Source: Nannocystis sp. RBIL2
GTDB taxonomy: Bacteria > Myxococcota_A > Polyangia > Nannocystales > Nannocystaceae
Assembly (NCBI RefSeq): GCF_026626745.1
Contig: NZ_JAPNJW010000001.1
Location: forward strand, 3,890,001-3,954,000
Length of the DNA stretch: 64,000 bases
Direction: 5' to 3'
The position numbers were made by a program, and so were the translations under genes. The first letter of the stretch is position 1. Each line of letters opens with the position of its first letter. This document shows positions 29,148 through 38,606 of this stretch, piece after piece. The notes beneath the pieces are model-generated. The model made no database searches. It was given only the letters and a program-made list of their open reading frames with translations, and had not been told where the DNA came from.

Positions 29148-29750
29148 TCACCCCTCGTCGAAGGCCCGGCGCGCGCCGCTGCCGTCGAGCACGCTGGCGA
29201 AGTCGGCCAGGACCAGCGGAGCGCGCGGGGCCGGGGCGGCCTCGTCGCTGGCGCGGCCGAGGTGGATCCACCCGAACATCTCCTCGTCCGCGCTCAGGCC
29301 GAGGACGCGGGTCAGCGCCGCGCCCCGGGTGAACGGCACGCTCTTCCAGTTGGCGCCGACGCCGAGCGCGTGGGCGGCGAGGACCACCGCATAGCCGGCG
29401 CAGGCGGCGGTCGCGTGCTGCTCCCAGCGCTCGATCTTGTCGTTGCGCGGCGAGGCGATCACGGCGATGAGCGTCGGCGAGCGGAACGCCTTGGCGCGGA
29501 TCTTCTCGAGCCCCGCCGCCGGCATCCCCGGCCGGCGCTCCGCCGCAGTCTCGGCCAGCGCGTCGCCGAAGGCCGCCCGCCCTTCCCCCTCGACCACCAC
29601 GAAACGGAACGGCCGCAGCGAGCCGTGGTCGGGCACCGTACCCGCGGCCCCGAGGATCCGCGCGAGCTCGGCGCGAGTCGGGCCCGGCTCCTTCAACACG
29701 GGGGCGCTGCGGCGGGCGAGCATGAGGTCGAGCAGGGGTGCGTCCGTCAT
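29148..29750 (-). CDS. Nitroreductase-family protein (YdjA-like)
   Basis: 200 residues. FMN-binding elements: LMLARRSAPVLKEPGP at the start (RRS phosphate contact), PDHGSLRPFRFVVV near 40, and ATAACAGYAVVLAAHALGVGANWKSV. These enzymes reduce nitro groups or quinones with NAD(P)H. The small size and the DHGxLRPxRF pattern fit the YdjA subgroup. It lies directly behind the broken kinase gene on the same strand. Confidence 0.88.
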   Translation of the reverse strand: MTDAPLLDLMLARRSAPVLKEPGPTRAELARILGAAGTVPDHGSLRPFRFVVVEGEGRAAFGDALAETAAERRPGMPAAGLEKIRAKAFRSPTLIAVIASPRNDKIERWEQHATAACAGYAVVLAAHALGVGANWKSVPFTRGAALTRVLGLSADEEMFGWIHLGRASDEAAPAPRAPLVLADFASVLDGSGARRAFDEG

Positions 29751-29781
29751 GCCGTAGCTGTCTCGCGGGCCGCCCGCGCCG

Positions 29782-30585
<804 letters not shown>

Positions 30586-30961
30586 CCCACAAGACGCCGC
30601 GCGCCGGTCGGCGCGGATCGAACATGTCGATCGGGACGTGTCTGCCCCGCCAGGCCCCGCGCCGGGTCTTCGGCTCGCGGGCAGTCGCCTTCGCCCCGCC
30701 GGGCGCGTCGCCCCCGGTGCGACCCCGCGCCCGCCGCGGACGCCCGCCCGCGCCCCGCAGCTCCGCGCGGCGGACCTCGGCCCGTCGCGCTATTACCTGT
30801 CTTTTACGCCATGTCCGTTTCGACATCCGCGACTCCCCTCTCTCGACGCGCGAACGACCCGGAGCGCGGAGCGCCCCGGGGTCCTGGAAGGCCGTCCGGG
30901 CGCCGCGGAGCCCGCTCCCTGGCGCGAGCGCGGCGGCGGCCCGAGCGGTGGGCACCGGCGC

Positions 30962-31480
30962 TCAACCCTTGAAGTCGAGCCAGACGCACACGTCGATGTC
31001 GATGAAGATCGGCGTGCTGCCGCCCCCGTCGTCGTCATCGTCGTCGTCGTCGTGGCCGTCGTCCCAGCGCGCCCCCTCGCTGCAGAACGCCGCGCCGTCG
31101 CCGTCGCACTGGCTGCGACAGGTCGCCGCGCGCTCGGCCTGACAGGCCTGCAGCGCGGCCGCCGAGCGCACGCGGTCGCCGAGCTCGTTGAGGCACAGCG
31201 GCGTCATCGCCTCCGCGGTGCAGTTCGCCAGGCACTGCGGGCCCTGCTGGATCTCGCACTCGTAGTCGCGGTCGACCGCGAGCTGGACCGCGACGCAGAC
31301 CATCAGCTCGATCGTCTCGTCGTGGTCGTCGTGGTCGTCGTGGTCGTCGCAGCTGTCGCCCCAGCAGAACTCGGCCGTGGGCGCCGGCGTGGCCAGCGGC
31401 CGGGCCGCGCTCGCCGAGGGCATCGCGAACGGGAGGGCGAACGCGAGGAGCGGGGCGGCCATCAAGATCTTACGCATCAT
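30962..31480 (-). CDS. Secreted Cys-rich protein with His/Asp runs (paralogue 1)
   Basis: 172 residues. Signal peptide cleaved near ASAARP. The mature part starts with FCWGDSCDDHDDHDDHDE, has conserved cysteines (CVAVQ, GPQCLANC, PLCLNELGDR, ACQ, CRSQC, AAFC) and a DDDDDDDD run near the end. The His/Asp runs suggest divalent metal binding outside the cell; the cysteines suggest disulfides. AAAGGA lies 8 bp before the ATG. Its paralogue is immediately upstream on the same strand. I know no named family. Confidence 0.8.
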   Translation of the reverse strand: MMRKILMAAPLLAFALPFAMPSASAARPLATPAPTAEFCWGDSCDDHDDHDDHDETIELMVCVAVQLAVDRDYECEIQQGPQCLANCTAEAMTPLCLNELGDRVRSAAALQACQAERAATCRSQCDGDGAAFCSEGARWDDGHDDDDDDDDGGGSTPIFIDIDVCVWLDFKG

Positions 31481-31889
31481 GTTCAAAGTCCTTTCGAAGC
31501 GGCGACGGTGTCCATTCCGTCGCCGCCTCGAATCGTACGTCGATGACCCCGAGGCGCAACCGCGTTATGTGGAGAGCCTCACGATTTATCATAGCAGTCA
31601 CAGAATATCGACATTCGCGGCGTCGGACGCCGAAGACGGCGCCGCCGGGGGCGTCATTCCGACGCCCCCGGCTGGCTCCGTCCGCAGCGCCCCTGCGGCC
31701 GCGACGATCCGCCCCGAAACGCGGGGTTTGACCCCCGCTCCGCCACACGCCCGGGAGGACCCCGAGACCCCCGACCTGTCCGTACTCCCCAGAACGTCAG
31801 GTCGCACCGGCCTCGAGGCCGCCCGCGACGGGCCCTCGTCCGCGTGCAGGACGCGGACCCGTCACGTGCGCGCGGCGGCTCCGGGACGA
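31481..31889. other. Intergenic region between the two paralogues (409 bp)
   Basis: Contains an AT-richer segment with a consensus TATGAT on the minus strand at 31586-31591, a plausible promoter for the downstream paralogue with a leader of about 100 nt. No gene supported. Confidence 0.5.
31586..31591 (-). promoter_or_regulatory. Candidate -10 TATGAT
   Basis: A consensus-like hexamer in a locally AT-rich stretch upstream of the gene ending at 30962; no clear -35 was found. Confidence 0.35.
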
Positions 31890-32531
31890 TTAACCGGCCT
31901 CGATGCCGACGCCGATGCACGCGAGAACATCCACGAACACCACCTCGCCGCCGCCACCGCCGTCGTCGTCATCATCGTGGTCGTCGGTGTCGTCGTAGTC
32001 GTCGTCATCATCGTAATCATCGTGATCGTCGTGATCGTCGTGATCGTCGTGATCGTCGTCGTCCTTGCAGTCCTCCTCGTACTCCGGATGTCCGGGGTTG
32101 CCGGCGTTCTTGCAATGGCCGAGCCCCAGGCCCGGGTGCCCGCGCTCGCAGAACGCGGCGCCCCCGACCTCGCACTGGCTGCGGCACACGGCCACGCTGT
32201 CGGTCTGGCAGGCCGCCAGCTCGCGCGGGGTGGCCCGATCGCCCACCTCCGCCAGGCACGCCGGGCCGACCGCGTCGAACGTACACGCGGCCAGGCACGC
32301 CGGCCCCTTCCGCACCTCGCAATCGCGGTGCTCCTCCTCGCCGATCTGCACCGCCACGCACAGATGGAGGTCGATCTCGATCGGCTCGTCGCCGTCGTCG
32401 CAATCATCGCCCCAACAGAAACCGACCTCGGGGGCCGCGCTCGTCAGCGGCCGCGCCGCCGTCGCGAACGGCAGCGCGAACGGCAACGCGAACGCAAAAC
32501 TAGTGGCTAGCATCAGGGTAAAACGAAGCAT
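31890..32531 (-). CDS. Secreted Cys-rich protein with His/Asp runs (paralogue 2)
   Basis: 213 residues with signal peptide (SFAFALPFALPFATAARP) and the same framework as paralogue 1: FCWGDDCDDGD, CVAVQ, GPACLAACT, PACLAEVGDR, ACQ, CRSQC, GAAFCERG. The Asp/His run is expanded to about 40 residues (DDHDDHDDHDDYDD and so on) near the C-terminus, encoded by GATCACGAC-type 9-bp repeats. GGAGGACC lies upstream of the ATG. A calcium or zinc-binding extracellular role is possible; nothing is proven. Confidence 0.8.
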   Translation of the reverse strand: MLRFTLMLATSFAFALPFALPFATAARPLTSAAPEVGFCWGDDCDDGDEPIEIDLHLCVAVQIGEEEHRDCEVRKGPACLAACTFDAVGPACLAEVGDRATPRELAACQTDSVAVCRSQCEVGGAAFCERGHPGLGLGHCKNAGNPGHPEYEEDCKDDDDHDDHDDHDDHDDYDDDDDYDDTDDHDDDDDGGGGGEVVFVDVLACIGVGIEAG

Positions 32532-32945
32532 CTCTCGCAGGTCCTCCGGTCGCCGGCCATCCGCCGGGACGCACGGTCCGAATATTTCGTCGACCCTCCG
32601 CGGCCGCCACGAAACGGTGTGGAGAGGCGCAAGCGAGAGGCGAAGCGCGCGCGCCACAGAAGCCCGCGAAGCCCCCAAAATTCGTCGAAGAACAGCGTTA
32701 TCAGGCGGCGCGGCGCGCTCCGGACGGCGGCTCGGCCGCCGGTGCGGGTCTCCACAATCGAGCCCCCGCCGCTCGCGGTGCCGCCAATCGCCTACATGGG
32801 CGTCGATGCCGGTAATCCCGCGAGTCTATACAATCGGCGGCCGAACCGCCGCGGCTAACTCCGCAGAATCGTTGCCGCGTAGCGCGAGGCGAGGCGAGTC
32901 GTCGCCGCCGCCCGCGCACCGCAGCGCTTCGTCTCGCCGCTCGCG
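32532..32945. other. Intergenic region (414 bp)
   Basis: Lies between the paralogue 2 start and the 3' end of the propeller lipoprotein gene. No gene, repeat or clear promoter seen. Confidence 0.5.
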
Positions 32946-34418
32946 CTATTTGTCGAGCGAGACGGAGCCGACGTCGAACACCTCGCCCGGCCTCATGTCG
33001 ACCCCGAGGTCCGAGCCCATCGTGACCCGCCACTTGCCCTCGGACTTGAGGGCGATGCCGTAGGCGCCGAGCGGCACCGCGGCGAACGTCCACTCGCCCT
33101 TGTCGTCGGTCTTGCCGGTGAACTTGACCGAGCTGTCGGCGCACGGCGACTTCGTGAACAGCATGCTCGGGCTCGGGCACAGCTCGACCTCGACCCCGGG
33201 CACCGGCTGACCGCCGCGCAGCAGCTTGCCCTTGAGCCCGCCCGTCTGCACCGGTCCGGTCGCGGGCAGCTCGGCCGGACCCGCGCCGGCGACGGCCACG
33301 CCGACCACCTCGCCCGACAGCTCCTGCACCGCCCCCGACCGCCACTCGACCTTCGCGTCGCCCGGCCCGAGGATGGCCACCCCGATCTCGCCACCCACCC
33401 ACACGCGACCGCCGGCGTCGACCGCCAGCGCCCGCACGCCCTCGGACATGTAGTCCTTCTTCCGCCACACCTTCGTGCGCGTCGGCGTCGACAGCACGAG
33501 GTCGAACAGGTTGCGCGCGGCGATCGTGCCACCTGCCCCGAGAGCCAGGTCGCTGTACGACGGAATGCTGCCACCGCCGAGCTTGACCGCCGCCGCGTCG
33601 GCCGGCCCCGGCCCGAGCCTGATCAGCGTCGCCGAGGCCAACGCGTAGACCGTGCCGTCGGCCGCCCGCTCGACGCCCTCCATGAACAGCGGGTCCTTGA
33701 TCTTGCTCAGGTCGAGGGTGCTCCACGCGCCCTCGTCCTTGACGTGGATCCGGTTCGACGACGCGACCCACAGCTTGCCGTCGCGGTCGACCGCGAGGCC
33801 GTCGATGGTGTCGTCGCCGGCCCCGATCGCCGCCTTCTCCTCGCGCGTCCACTCCTTGCCGTCCCAGTGCGACACGCCGCCGAAGCCGGCCACCCACAGG
33901 TCGTCGTCGGCGATCACGAAGAAGTCGTCGATCGTGCCGGTCTCCCGGAAGTCACCGCGCACGACCTCCTTGAAGCCGGCGGCGTCGAGCCTCGGCAGCT
34001 TGTAGATCGTCTCGAACCCGAGCACCCACAGCGCCCCGTCGGCGGCGACGTGGAGGTTTTTGATCAGCTTGTCGGGCCCGTCCGCGAGCGGCGTGAACTT
34101 GCCCTGATCGAGCCGCACGATCCCCTTCTTGTCGACGGCGAAGAACGCGGGCCCGGGCACCTGCGGCGCCGCCGGCTGCGGCGGGACCGGCTCGGCCGGC
34201 GCCGCGACCTCGGTCGCGCCCGCGACGTCCTGCTTCGCGTCCGCCTTCGCCTCGCCCTTCGCCTCGACCCTGGCAGGCGGGCTCGCGGGCGGCGGCGGCG
34301 GCGTGGGCGTGGCCTCCTGCGCCTCCGACCGGGCCACGATCGGCGGGCTCGTCGTCTCGCCGCAGGCGAGCGCGAACGACCCGAACAACAGCGCGAGAGA
34401 TCGGGGGGCTTGCTGCAT
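32946..34418 (-). CDS. Lipoprotein with beta-propeller and carboxypeptidase-regulatory-like domain
   Basis: 490 residues. Lipobox SFALAC, then a Pro/Ala/Lys-rich linker to about 90. Next come six or more repeats of the type LWVLGFETIYKL, LWVAGFGGVSHWDG, LWVASSNRIHV, VWVGGEIGVAIL, matching two-component-regulator propeller blades. The last 90 residues (GLKGKLLRGGQPVPGVEVELC ... GEWTFAAVPLGAYGIALK) form a CarboxypepD_reg-like sandwich. It probably acts at the cell surface in sensing or binding; no enzymatic residues are visible. Confidence 0.8.
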   Translation of the reverse strand: MQQAPRSLALLFGSFALACGETTSPPIVARSEAQEATPTPPPPPASPPARVEAKGEAKADAKQDVAGATEVAAPAEPVPPQPAAPQVPGPAFFAVDKKGIVRLDQGKFTPLADGPDKLIKNLHVAADGALWVLGFETIYKLPRLDAAGFKEVVRGDFRETGTIDDFFVIADDDLWVAGFGGVSHWDGKEWTREEKAAIGAGDDTIDGLAVDRDGKLWVASSNRIHVKDEGAWSTLDLSKIKDPLFMEGVERAADGTVYALASATLIRLGPGPADAAAVKLGGGSIPSYSDLALGAGGTIAARNLFDLVLSTPTRTKVWRKKDYMSEGVRALAVDAGGRVWVGGEIGVAILGPGDAKVEWRSGAVQELSGEVVGVAVAGAGPAELPATGPVQTGGLKGKLLRGGQPVPGVEVELCPSPSMLFTKSPCADSSVKFTGKTDDKGEWTFAAVPLGAYGIALKSEGKWRVTMGSDLGVDMRPGEVFDVGSVSLDK

Positions 34419-34641
34419 CGCGCGCGAGCCTGCCACGCCCGAACCCGCCGCGACAGACTCCGTCCGGCGACGCGGCCCATGGGTCCCGTCTCGCGCCGCA
34501 CCGGCCGCACCTGCGCCGTGGGCGCTGGCCTCGAGCCGCGCGCCCGGGGTGTCTGGCATCGATGTCGCGGTCCTCGTGCCCCGGGCCCAAAATCATCGCA
34601 GTCCGCGGCGGTGCGATTGTTGCAACTTCGCGGCGCAGCCC

Positions 34642-35199
34642 ATGAAGCACCTGACCGCGCTCCGCTCCACCTCCCTGTTGGCCCTCACCCTGGCCGCCCT
34701 CGCCCCTGCCTGTGGCCCCGAGGAGTCCCTCGAGGTGGTAGTCGCCTCGACGCGCTCCCCGTGTGTCGGCCTGGCCGAGATGCTCTGCCAGCGCCATGCC
34801 GAGGACGGCGGCGAGTTCGAGACGAACTACCACGGCTTCGAGGGCTTCACCCACCGCTGGGGCGTCGAGACGCGCCTGCGCTATCACGTCGAGCCCGTCG
34901 AGGAGCCCGACGCCGACGGCTCGGATCAGCGCTGGATCGCCGACGAGATCGTCAGCGAGGCGCAAGACCCCGTCGGGACCCAGTACACCCTCGTCTTCTC
35001 CGACATCGCGGCGGGCAGCGCCTGGTTCGTCGCCTCCGACGAGGGCCTGCGCATGCTCGACACCGAGGTGGCCTGCGCTCCCGAGGCCTGCGCCGACGTC
35101 CTGGACCGCGTCGCCGCCGGCACCTCTTTCTCAGCCACCTTCGAGCTCACCGCCGACGAGGCCGTGCCGTTGCGCCTGCTCGCGCTGGAAGACCGATGA
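34642..35199 (+). CDS. DUF4377-type lipoprotein
   Basis: 185 residues with signal ending APAC (lipobox). Pattern resembling DUF4377: cysteine-containing start (CVGLAEMLCQ), RWIADEIVSEAQDPVGTQYTLVFSDI and a hydrophobic C-terminal strand. DUF4377 proteins are small secreted modules often linked to META/HslJ proteins; function unknown. It is divergent from the propeller lipoprotein and convergent with DUF2254, ending at a repeat hairpin. Confidence 0.7.
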   Translation: MKHLTALRSTSLLALTLAALAPACGPEESLEVVVASTRSPCVGLAEMLCQRHAEDGGEFETNYHGFEGFTHRWGVETRLRYHVEPVEEPDADGSDQRWIADEIVSEAQDPVGTQYTLVFSDIAAGSAWFVASDEGLRMLDTEVACAPEACADVLDRVAAGTSFSATFELTADEAVPLRLLALEDR

Positions 35200-35206
35200 G
35201 CGCGCC

Positions 35207-35232
35207 GGGACATATCCCTTCGGGCATGTCCC
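35207..35232. terminator. Palindromic repeat hairpin between convergent genes
   Basis: GGGACATATCCC TTC GGGCATGTCCC forms a stem with one bulge. It sits between genes ending at 35199 and 35248. Confidence 0.6.
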
Positions 35233-35247
35233 CAGAGTCATCTCTGC

Positions 35248-37080
35248 TCACTTGCGCAGCACGTGCGAGTCGTAGAGCGCCGGGCTGTCGGTCTGCAGCC
35301 CCTCGAACCACTGGAAGAACTTCGGCAGCGTCGCCTTCTGGTCGGGCGTCAGGTAGTCGAAGTTCGAGCCGCGGTCGTTGACCTCCCAGAACTCGGGCGT
35401 GTCGAGGTTGGCCAGCTCGACCCACATCGAGCGCAGGCGGCGGGGGTCTTCCATGCGCATGTCGTCGGCGATCCGGCGCGCCAGCGAGGTCGCGCCGTAC
35501 ACCAGGTAGTGGGTGGCCAGCTTGATCTGGGCCTTCCGCACCCCGCGCAGCGCCTTGGCCTTGTCGGACGACTCGGTCGCGTCGTCGACGGCGAGGAAGA
35601 TCCGCAGCAGGTCGTCGTGGCACTCGCTGCTGAGCTGGAACGCCCGCTCGCACAGCGTGCCGATGTCGTGGGCGATCACCTCGGCCACGAACGCCATGTT
35701 GCGCTGGAACGCGACCCCCGAGTAGTAGCGCATGCGGTGCGCGATCTCGATGGCGCGGTCGGCCAGCGTCTTGTCGCGGTCGATCACCGTCGGCTTCGAG
35801 CGCTTGCCGATCTCGAGCACCGTCTCGCCGAGCTGGCGGTACTGGTGGAGGATGTTGTACGCGGTGCGGATGTCCGACGCGTTGAGGGTCGCGCGCAGGT
35901 ACGTGTTGAAGAACTTGATCGTCAGGTCGAGCGCGCGCAGGTCGTTGTAGACCGACGCGGCCTCGCCGAGGCGGCGGGTGTTGATGGCGAGCAGGTAGCA
36001 GATGTCCTTGATCTGGCTCTGCCCCTCGGTGAACAGCATCTGGTACTGGCGCAGCACCTTCCACTCGAGCCAGGTCCGGCGGTGGCGCAGGTCGGTGATC
36101 GCCTCCGGCGACAGCGACACGAAGTCGGGGCTCTGGCGGTCCGGGATCTTGAACCACTCGAGCACCATGCCGTTCTTCATCTCGCCGTACTCGACGCAGA
36201 ACTCGCGCAGCGCGTCGATCGTCGCCGAGACGATGTTCTTGTCCTTCTGCTGCAGCGCGTTGAGGCCGATGTTGGTCAGGTGCTCGACCGCCTCGACCGC
36301 GGAGCGCTGGCGCTGCTCGATGCTGATCGACTGGCGGCCGAGCTTGGTGGTGCAGGCGTCGAGGCCGTTGGTCTTGATGCGGCCGATGATCTTGTTCGGG
36401 TCGAGGAAGTCGAACACGTACGCGAAGTACGGGAACAGCAGCAGCAGGCTGGTCGTCATCAGCAGCATGGAGAACATCACGTCCCAGCGCGGGCCGGCGT
36501 AGTCGGCCCCGTCGAGCGAGAAGTTCACCCACACCACGAACAACGTCGACACCACGAAGAACCCGAGCACCAGCATGTTGGTGCGGGCGCGGAAGAACAG
36601 CACCGTGATGTGCGGCGTGAACCGGGTCGCCGCCAGCTGCACGATGATGCTCGAGACGGTCAGCGCCAGGCCGAGGACCGCGGCCATCACCTCGCCGAGG
36701 CCGCCGACGGTGTTCTGCGCCTTCTCGAGGTCCTGGTGGATCAGGCGGTCGACCAGGCTCAGCTCGTCGGTGCCGGTGTACGACAGCACGTTGAGCCAGA
36801 ACGACAGCAGGTAGAAGACCACGACCACCGCGCCGATCATCAGCAGCGGCACCGACCATGTCTTGAGGGCCAGGCGGTACTGGCCGCGGGCCTGCTGCCG
36901 GCGCCGCAGCTCCGCCTCGCGCGACTGGCCGTCGAGCGGCAGCCGGCGGAGGATCATCGACCGGCTGGCGTGCATCGTGTCGTCGAGCTTCTCCTCGCGC
37001 GTGACCGCGTTCGGCGACACGCCCGGCTCGTGCCGCTGCGGCGGCTGCGGCCCCTGCGCTGCCTTCGGCTCGTCGTCCAC
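35248..37080 (-). CDS. DUF2254-like membrane protein
   Basis: 610 residues from a GTG with a TACCGT -10 7 bp upstream. Four TM helices lie at about 80-105, 135-160, 180-200 and 210-235. The signature of DUF2254 is LGLALTVSSIIVQLAATRFTPH followed by LVLGFFVVSTLFVVW. A long cytosolic C-terminal region of about 370 helical residues follows, longer than in typical family members. Function unknown; the family is thought to be channel-like. Divergent from coaX. Confidence 0.8.
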   Translation of the reverse strand: MDDEPKAAQGPQPPQRHEPGVSPNAVTREEKLDDTMHASRSMILRRLPLDGQSREAELRRRQQARGQYRLALKTWSVPLLMIGAVVVVFYLLSFWLNVLSYTGTDELSLVDRLIHQDLEKAQNTVGGLGEVMAAVLGLALTVSSIIVQLAATRFTPHITVLFFRARTNMLVLGFFVVSTLFVVWVNFSLDGADYAGPRWDVMFSMLLMTTSLLLLFPYFAYVFDFLDPNKIIGRIKTNGLDACTTKLGRQSISIEQRQRSAVEAVEHLTNIGLNALQQKDKNIVSATIDALREFCVEYGEMKNGMVLEWFKIPDRQSPDFVSLSPEAITDLRHRRTWLEWKVLRQYQMLFTEGQSQIKDICYLLAINTRRLGEAASVYNDLRALDLTIKFFNTYLRATLNASDIRTAYNILHQYRQLGETVLEIGKRSKPTVIDRDKTLADRAIEIAHRMRYYSGVAFQRNMAFVAEVIAHDIGTLCERAFQLSSECHDDLLRIFLAVDDATESSDKAKALRGVRKAQIKLATHYLVYGATSLARRIADDMRMEDPRRLRSMWVELANLDTPEFWEVNDRGSNFDYLTPDQKATLPKFFQWFEGLQTDSPALYDSHVLRK

Positions 37081-37087
37081 GGGCGCC

Positions 37088-37093
37088 ACGGTA
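37088..37093 (-). promoter_or_regulatory. -10 element TACCGT of the DUF2254 gene
   Basis: Lies 7 bp before the GTG at 37080. Confidence 0.55.
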
Positions 37094-37115
37094 GCAGAGG
37101 TCGAGCCTGCGGGGT

Positions 37116-37121
37116 TAGAGT
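37116..37121 (+). promoter_or_regulatory. -10 element TAGAGT of coaX
   Basis: Lies 9 bp before the ATG at 37131, in a 50-bp divergent region. Confidence 0.55.
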
Positions 37122-37130
37122 GCCCCGGCC

Positions 37131-37940
37131 ATGCTGCTCGCCATCGACGTGGGCAATTCCAACACATCCATCGGGGTGTTCGCGGGGGGCGAGCTGCGAT
37201 GCGAGCTGCGCCTCGCCACCCAGCGCAACTGGACCCGCGACGAGCTGGCGGTCGCCGTCGAGCGCGTGCTTGCGCTCGTCGGCGTGCGCTTCGCCGACCT
37301 CCGCGACGCCGTGGTCGCCAGCGTGGTCCCTCCGGTCGTCGGGCCGCTCCTGCGAGCCCTCTCGCACTACGCGGGGCTCGCCGCGCTGGTCGTCGAGCCG
37401 GGCCTGCCGACCGGCATGCCGATCCTCTACGACCCGCCGCACGAGGTCGGCGCCGACCGGATCGTCGCCGCCGTGGCCGCCCACAGCCGCTACGGCGCGC
37501 GTAGCACCGCGGGCGCTTCCGAGCCGGCGCGCGGCGTCCTCGTCGTCGACTTCGGCACCGCCACGACCTTCGACGTCGTCACGCCCACGCCCGAGTACCT
37601 CGGCGGGGTCATCGCCCCCGGGATCGGCATCAGCGCCGACGCCCTGTTCGCCCGCGCCGCCAAGCTCCCGCGCGTCGACATCGCCCGCCCCGCCCGCGTC
37701 GTCGGCACCAACACGATCATGGCCGTGCAGTCCGGACTTTTGTACGGCTACGTCGGCCTGGTCGAGGGCGTGATCCGACGGATCCGCGACGAGCTCGATC
37801 ACCCCGTCACGGTCGTCGCCACCGGCGGCTTCGCCCCCGACGTCGCCCGCGAGACCGACATCATCGACGTCGTCGACGACGCCCTCGTGCTCGAGGGCCT
37901 GCGCCTGATCCACGCCCTCCACCGCCCGGCCGCCGACTGA
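37131..37940 (+). CDS. coaX: Type III pantothenate kinase
   Basis: Phosphorylates pantothenate in the first step of coenzyme A synthesis. 269 residues with all CoaX signatures: LAIDVGNSNTSIGVF (phosphate 1), GADRIVAAVAA, VVDFGTATTFDVV and the GG(V/I)IAPGI(G/R) turn, then VVATGGFAPDVA near the end. ASKHA fold; typical length. Leaderless promoter. The next gene, a Uma2 protein, has its own -10. Confidence 0.95.
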   Translation: MLLAIDVGNSNTSIGVFAGGELRCELRLATQRNWTRDELAVAVERVLALVGVRFADLRDAVVASVVPPVVGPLLRALSHYAGLAALVVEPGLPTGMPILYDPPHEVGADRIVAAVAAHSRYGARSTAGASEPARGVLVVDFGTATTFDVVTPTPEYLGGVIAPGIGISADALFARAAKLPRVDIARPARVVGTNTIMAVQSGLLYGYVGLVEGVIRRIRDELDHPVTVVATGGFAPDVARETDIIDVVDDALVLEGLRLIHALHRPAAD

Positions 37941-38010
37941 CGCAAACACCCGCGCAGGCGGTGCGCCACGCCCGGCGCCCGCCCCGCAGGCCCGCCCTGC
38001 CCGCATGTGG

Positions 38011-38016
38011 TACGGT
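38011..38016 (+). promoter_or_regulatory. -10 element TACGGT of the second Uma2 gene
   Basis: Lies 7 bp before the GTG at 38024. Confidence 0.55.
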
Positions 38017-38023
38017 TCGAGCC

Positions 38024-38596
38024 GTGGAGGCCGCGCGCAAGCTCAAGACCTACGAGGATCTGCTCGAGCTCCCCGAGGACGTGCACGCGGAGCTCCACGC
38101 CGGCGAGATCGTCGCGCAACCGGGAAGCCTGCCCAAGCACGGCCGCGTGCAGCGCAGCGTGGGGCGATTCATCGGTGGACCTTACGACGACGACACCGAC
38201 GGTCCCGACGGCTGGTGGATCTTGCCCGAGGTCGACGTCCGCTTCTCGCGCCACGACGTCACCCGCCCCGACGTCGCCGGGTGGCGACGCGCGCGGCTGC
38301 CCTCCCCCGAAGACGTGCGCCCGATCGACGTCGTGCCCGACTGGATCTGCGAAATCCTCTCTCCCTCCAACGCCCGCCACGACCGGGTGGTCAAGGCCCG
38401 CCTCTACGCGCAGCACGGTGTTCCCTTCTACTGGCTGATCGACCCGGCCGAGCGGACCCTCGAGGCGTATGTCCTCAAGGACAGCCAGTGGCTGATCGCC
38501 GGCACCTGGGACGACACCGAGGTCGCCCGCGTCCCGCCGTTCGAGGGGGTCGAGCTACCGATCGGGAAACTGTTCTTCCCGCGGCCGCCCACCTGA
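38024..38596 (+). CDS. Uma2-family (DUF820) putative endonuclease, second copy
   Basis: 190 residues. Collinear with the gene at 8946: EDVHAELHAGEIVAQPGS, GGPYDDDTDGPDGWWILPEVDVRFSRHDV, DVVPDWICEILSPSN, YAQHGVPFYWLIDPAERTLEAY. The shared strings show a family-internal paralogue. The putative catalytic Asp/Glu positions are conserved. It starts at a GTG with a -10 directly upstream. The gene after it follows at 10 bp and is uncharacterised. Confidence 0.88.
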   Translation: MEAARKLKTYEDLLELPEDVHAELHAGEIVAQPGSLPKHGRVQRSVGRFIGGPYDDDTDGPDGWWILPEVDVRFSRHDVTRPDVAGWRRARLPSPEDVRPIDVVPDWICEILSPSNARHDRVVKARLYAQHGVPFYWLIDPAERTLEAYVLKDSQWLIAGTWDDTEVARVPPFEGVELPIGKLFFPRPPT

Positions 38597-38606
38597 CCTT
38601 TCCGCC

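Noticed and set aside
33430..33450. GGACATGTAG in the propeller lipoprotein gene as another repeat copy
   Set aside because: Only one half core, no partner at 14 bp, and the peptide KKDYMSEGV fits the propeller blade.
35263..37773. Long plus-strand frame covering DUF2254 and coaX
   Set aside because: Runs antisense through DUF2254 and out of frame through coaX, with no motif of its own.
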